This document shows, piece after piece, positions 60,428-64,000 of a DNA stretch of 64,000 bases (position 1 is the first letter of the stretch; each line of letters begins with the position of its first letter). The translations under genes were made by a program, and so were the position numbers. The notes beneath the pieces were generated by a model. The model was not told the DNA's origin, did no database searches, and worked only from the letters and a program-made list of their open reading frames with translations. The stretch lies in assembly GCA_028023455.1 (NCBI GenBank), contig JAQFVV010006707.1, positions 64,001 through 128,000 of the forward strand. The letters are read 5' to 3'. This DNA is from Epiperipatus broadwayi. Taxonomy: Eukaryota; Onychophora; Udeonychophora; Euonychophora; Peripatidae.

Positions 60428-62400
60428 TCACATCACCACTGTACGCTTTCTTATTTCATCCATCCATCTCACGTGTAGTCTCTTTCTGGGTCTTTTACAA
60501 TCACTTGGAATCCAGTTTAAAATTTCAATTGTCCATCTACTATCACCTCTTCTAGCAATATGTCCAGCCCAACTCCAATTCAATCTTTTAATTTTTTCAA
60601 TGAGGTCAGTAACACCTGTTTGTTCTCTTACCCATACATTGCATCTACAATCTCTTCTTGTTACTCCCAACATACATCTCTCCATACTTCTTTGGGTGTT
60701 CTGAAGTCTCTGTATTGCTCTTCTATTAAGTGTCCAAATGTCAGATCCATAAGTAAGAACTGGTAAAACCCATTTGTTAAAAACGTTCCTTTTCAAACAT
60801 ATAGGCATATTTCATTTTAGTATCAAGTTATTTCTAGAAAAAGCACTCCAACCAAGTTTAATTCTATGATTAATTTCCTCCATTATGTTTCCATCTGTAT
60901 TAAGAATCTGACCAAGATATTTGTAACTGTTAACTTTATCTAATTCATCATAATCAATCTTTATTTTCATATTTTAAGCAAATCGATTAAACATTACTTT
61001 AGTCTTTTTAACATTTATTTTTAGTCCTACTTTCCTACTTTAATCTGATAACTCCTGCAACATTTCCTGAAGCTCTGAAGCATTATTTGCAAAAACAACT
61101 ACATAATCTGTGAAATAAATAATCTCCATTTTCTTTCCTTCCTTTAGTTTCCCATTTTAATTCACAAAGTACTTCTTGCAGCACTGCTTTAAAAAGTTTT
61201 GGAGATATGGAGTCACCTTGTCTTACACCTTTCTCAAATTTGACTTTCCCAGTATTATTATGTAATCTAATAATTGCTGTTGCATTTTTATAAATATTCT
61301 TTAAAATATGACAATATCCTGGATCTATACCTTGATGATCCAATGCTTTAGTCACTGAAGAAATGTTTATAGAATCAAATGCCTTTTCATAATCTACAAA
61401 TCCAAAACATAATGACAAGTAAAATTAATTTGTCCTTTCTATAACTTCACTTAATATTTGGATATGATCTACTGTACTAAAATCACTTTTAAATCCAGCT
61501 TGTTCTCTTGGTTGATAGAAATCCAATGTTCTCTGTAGACGAGTTGTAATTATCTTAGTAAAATTTTTATATAAAAGTGATAAAAGGCTAATAGGGCTGT
61601 AATTTATAATATCTTCTTTATCACCTTTTTTAAATATTAATATTATTACTGCATTTTCCAATCATCTGGTACATCTTTATCATTTAGACATTTGGTATAT
61701 AACTTGCTAAATTTTTTTTCTATTTCTTTATCTTTTCTTTTAATATATCAATTATAATTCCATCATTACCCGGAGCCTTTCCTTTCTTCATACATTTAAT
61801 TACATGTCTCATTTCTTCATTTAAAATTCTAGGCAATTTGGAAGATGTAATAAATATAGGAAGTACTTGTTCTTTATTACTATATAATTCTTGATAAAAA
61901 TCTTCTACCAATTTCATGATGTCATCTCTCTTTTTAGTAATAATTCCATCTTTTGTTCTTATTGCAGATATAAATTTCCTACCAATACCAAAATGTTGTT
62001 TTACATTCTTGAGACTTTTATTTTCTTTTACAGCTTTCCTTGCTAGTTCACAGTTATACTTTCTTATATCATTTTCAACTCTTTTCTGCACCATTTTACA
62101 AAATTCGAGATATTCAATTCTTTTTAATGCATCATTTATGTATTCCTTCTTTTCTTCATACATTCTCTAGTATCAGTAGAAATTTTATTGGTCTACCAGG
62201 TATCTTTGTTGCCATTTAGAAAAGTATACCAGTTATTTTCATATTAATTTCATTCAAATCTGAATCATGTTCAAAATCTACTAATACTTGAAACCGATTT
62301 GTAAGTTCTAATTTAAATTCATTTGAATATTTCTGAAGATTAGGAATATCAACTGTAAATATTGTTTTTCTTAATAATTTTTGTCTCTCTAGTTTTGTAT
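60428..62400 (-). pseudogene. RTE-clade LINE, 5'-truncated and decayed
   Basis: Read on the minus strand, RT signatures appear in order: MKKGKAPGNDGIIIDILKE (about 61780), NYSPISLLSLLYK and TKIITTRLQRTLDF (about 61600-61500), motif A VDYEKAFDS (about 61390), motif B GVRQGDSISPKLF (about 61210), then the catalytic box. That box, normally FADD, reads FTDY in the shifted frame near 61105. The C-terminal region carries NRRAIQRLQNTQRSMERCML, NWSWAGHIARRGDSRW and VRWMDEIRKR, typical of RTE elements. The N-terminal endonuclease is missing, and stops and frameshifts separate the frames. The element is dead on several counts. Confidence 0.9.
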
Positions 62401-62429
62401 ATATATGTATTCAATATCATATTTGATTC

Positions 62430-62432
62430 ACG

Positions 62433-62483
<51 letters not shown>
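62430..62483. repeat. (AC)n/(TA)n microsatellite
   Basis: A run of AC dinucleotides followed by TA dinucleotides just beyond the 5' end of the truncated LINE. Confidence 0.9.
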
Positions 62484-62730
62484 AATGTCATGTATCAATT
62501 TAGATTGGAAAACAATAAATTATATTTAATTGCATAGGAGTTGTATATAAATTATTATAAAATCATATTTACAAATTTTATCATTATTTGATAATTGTCT
62601 TAGCTCTTAAATTATTTTAATTGTATTGTTAGATGTATTTTGAAAAGTATGGATCAAGTCATATTATTGAATATTAGATTTATAGATTAATATCCCCACA
62701 TGTCTGTTATTTAGAAGTTGTCTTATATAT

Positions 62731-64000
62731 TATAACGATCGAAATGAAAGTGAAGATCGAATCTAACCGCAAAGCGCCATCTAGGCATTTAAACCTAGAA
62801 AAATTTATAAAGTAGGCAGATACGCACTGTTAAGATTCCACTTTATTTAAATATTCCGACCGTTAGCCCAAGTCACTAGCTCAGCGGAGACGCAGAGATA
62901 AAAATCTATATCTTAAATATAAAAGACTAAAAGCCACTGCCAGAAATTAACACATAAAGAATATTTATTTACGCACATATAAAATCATTCTAAATTCGAG
63001 GAATAGGTTTAACATTTTTTTAGATTTTTAGCTTACTCTTTAATTGTACATTTACATAAATTTCAATGAGTTTAATATTTTATTTAGATGGTCAAGTATG
63101 AATAGACTACATAGATTTGCATCTGAAAATAAAACATTCTATCCCTATTTAACCTTAGGCTAAAATTCGCAGTCAAACTGGCATCAATCCATCTGATACA
63201 TTTATGTATTCAATGTAGCATGAAAATACAACAGCACAAATATACTATACTGCCAGGAATGGACATCTGAACAGTATAGTTAGAGGAAACATTGACTCTT
63301 GTCCAATACAGGAATATGACGTCTGTATAGCAAGAAGAACAATAAAATAAAAACTCCATAGGAAGGGACTGCGATCCTTTTTGCCGACTTACAATCCCAT
63401 CCATAGGCAAAGGGTTGGTGCGGTGTATACAGCGATTCTGCATGTAGCGAAACTCATACTACATCTACTAATTACACAAATATATCCAATCCATTGACCC
63501 AATTCAACAACGACACAAATAACCTAAGATTACCCTCCCCTAATATAACTTTACAAATCTATATAGCCATTCACGCCCGACTTAAATTTAACATTTAAAT
63601 ACGTTCGCACAAATGAATTTTATAAAATTTGTTTTAAAATGTTGAGTACAGATCAGCTGCACAGATTCCACGGTCAAAAACATTCCAAATTAAACACAAC
63701 CGATCAAAATACAAAGTCATCGATAAACGTCACTTGCATAGGGAATATACAAATCCCATTAGCATTCATCGTAAGATGCTTGCAGTGATATCGTTGACAT
63801 ATATTCTAATCGAATGTGAAAACCACAACATTATCAACCGCTAACGAATCTATGCAACATCTATACCCAACCTAAATTTCATCATTTAAAATTTAAACAA
63901 TAAACAATTTATACAATAAGAAAGAAAAAAAAATGGAAATGATTTTTATCAATCGGAAAACATATAAAATTAAACATTATTAATTTGATTTAAAAACTTA
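62731..64000. mobile_element. LTR-like unit, family B, partial copy running off the window
   Basis: Starts TATAACGATCG (TGTAATGATCC in the copy at 50022) and shares AGCGCCATCTAGGC, AAATTTATAAAGTAGGCAG, CCGTTAGCCCA-GTCACTAGCTCAG, AAGCCACTGCCAG-AATTAACA, CATTCTATCCCTATTTAACC, AACAACGAC, AACCTAAGATTACCCTCCCC and CCATTCACGCCCGACTTAA. The order of two inner modules is swapped relative to the 50-kb copy (see findings). The right end lies outside the window. Confidence 0.65.

Noticed and set aside
1-64000. CRISPR arrays, bacterial operons or prophage.
   Set aside because: No short regularly spaced direct repeats with unique spacers, no dense coding and no prokaryotic gene order; the window is eukaryotic repeat-rich DNA.

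Overview
This window looks like a gene-poor, strongly AT-rich stretch of a metazoan nuclear genome. The evidence is Penelope-like elements (PLEs), an RTE-type LINE, LTR retrotransposons without pol, tRNA-derived SINE fragments, long (TA)n tracts, and no prokaryotic gene organisation. The RTE and the coiled-coil Gag-like proteins resemble those I know from arthropods and other invertebrates, but I cannot name the species. I recognise no intact host gene, tRNA gene or rRNA. Almost everything interpretable is a transposable element or its debris.

Layout. 1-3.3 kb: unremarkable AT-rich DNA with one short tandem repeat. 3.3-6 kb: two inverted pairs of a roughly 437-bp repeat carrying hammerhead ribozymes, with an unrecognised decayed reading frame between them. 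6.1-7.1 kb: a Tigger/pogo-like TIR element. 8.9-9.9 kb: inverted PLE fragments. 12-13 kb: a decayed hammerhead array. 14.3-14.9 kb: a foldback repeat. 15.8-16.3 kb: the best copy of the 437-bp hammerhead repeat. 18.6-22.1 kb: an LTR and a Gag-like coiled-coil pseudogene. 22.8-26.4 kb: a large hairpin followed by a head-to-head PLE pair. 26.4-43 kb: three long TG...CA units (about 4.6, 3.0 and 5.0 kb, probably solo LTRs) set in (TA)n, with another LTR and a gag start between them. 43.1-46.3 kb: a PLE directly followed by a tandem array with four hammerhead ribozymes whose core residues are intact. 46.9-59.1 kb: an LTR retrotransposon with both LTRs, a candidate primer-binding site, a polypurine tract and one Gag-like gene but no pol. 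Its 5' LTR is split by a 1.24-kb TIR-type element and by a 2.2-kb solo LTR. 59.1-64 kb: a related LTR fragment, a decayed RTE LINE and a second copy of the 2.2-kb LTR family.

How the parts relate. The most interesting signal is three distinct families of small, tandem, non-coding repeats with type I hammerhead ribozymes (retrozyme-like) next to PLEs, which supply reverse transcriptase and GIY-YIG endonuclease. Both the ribozyme repeats and the PLEs occur as head-to-head inverted pairs with the left copy on the minus strand and the right copy on the plus strand. That shared architecture suggests, but does not prove, that PLE machinery moved the ribozyme repeats. All coordinates of decayed elements are approximate, and all homology calls were made by eye.
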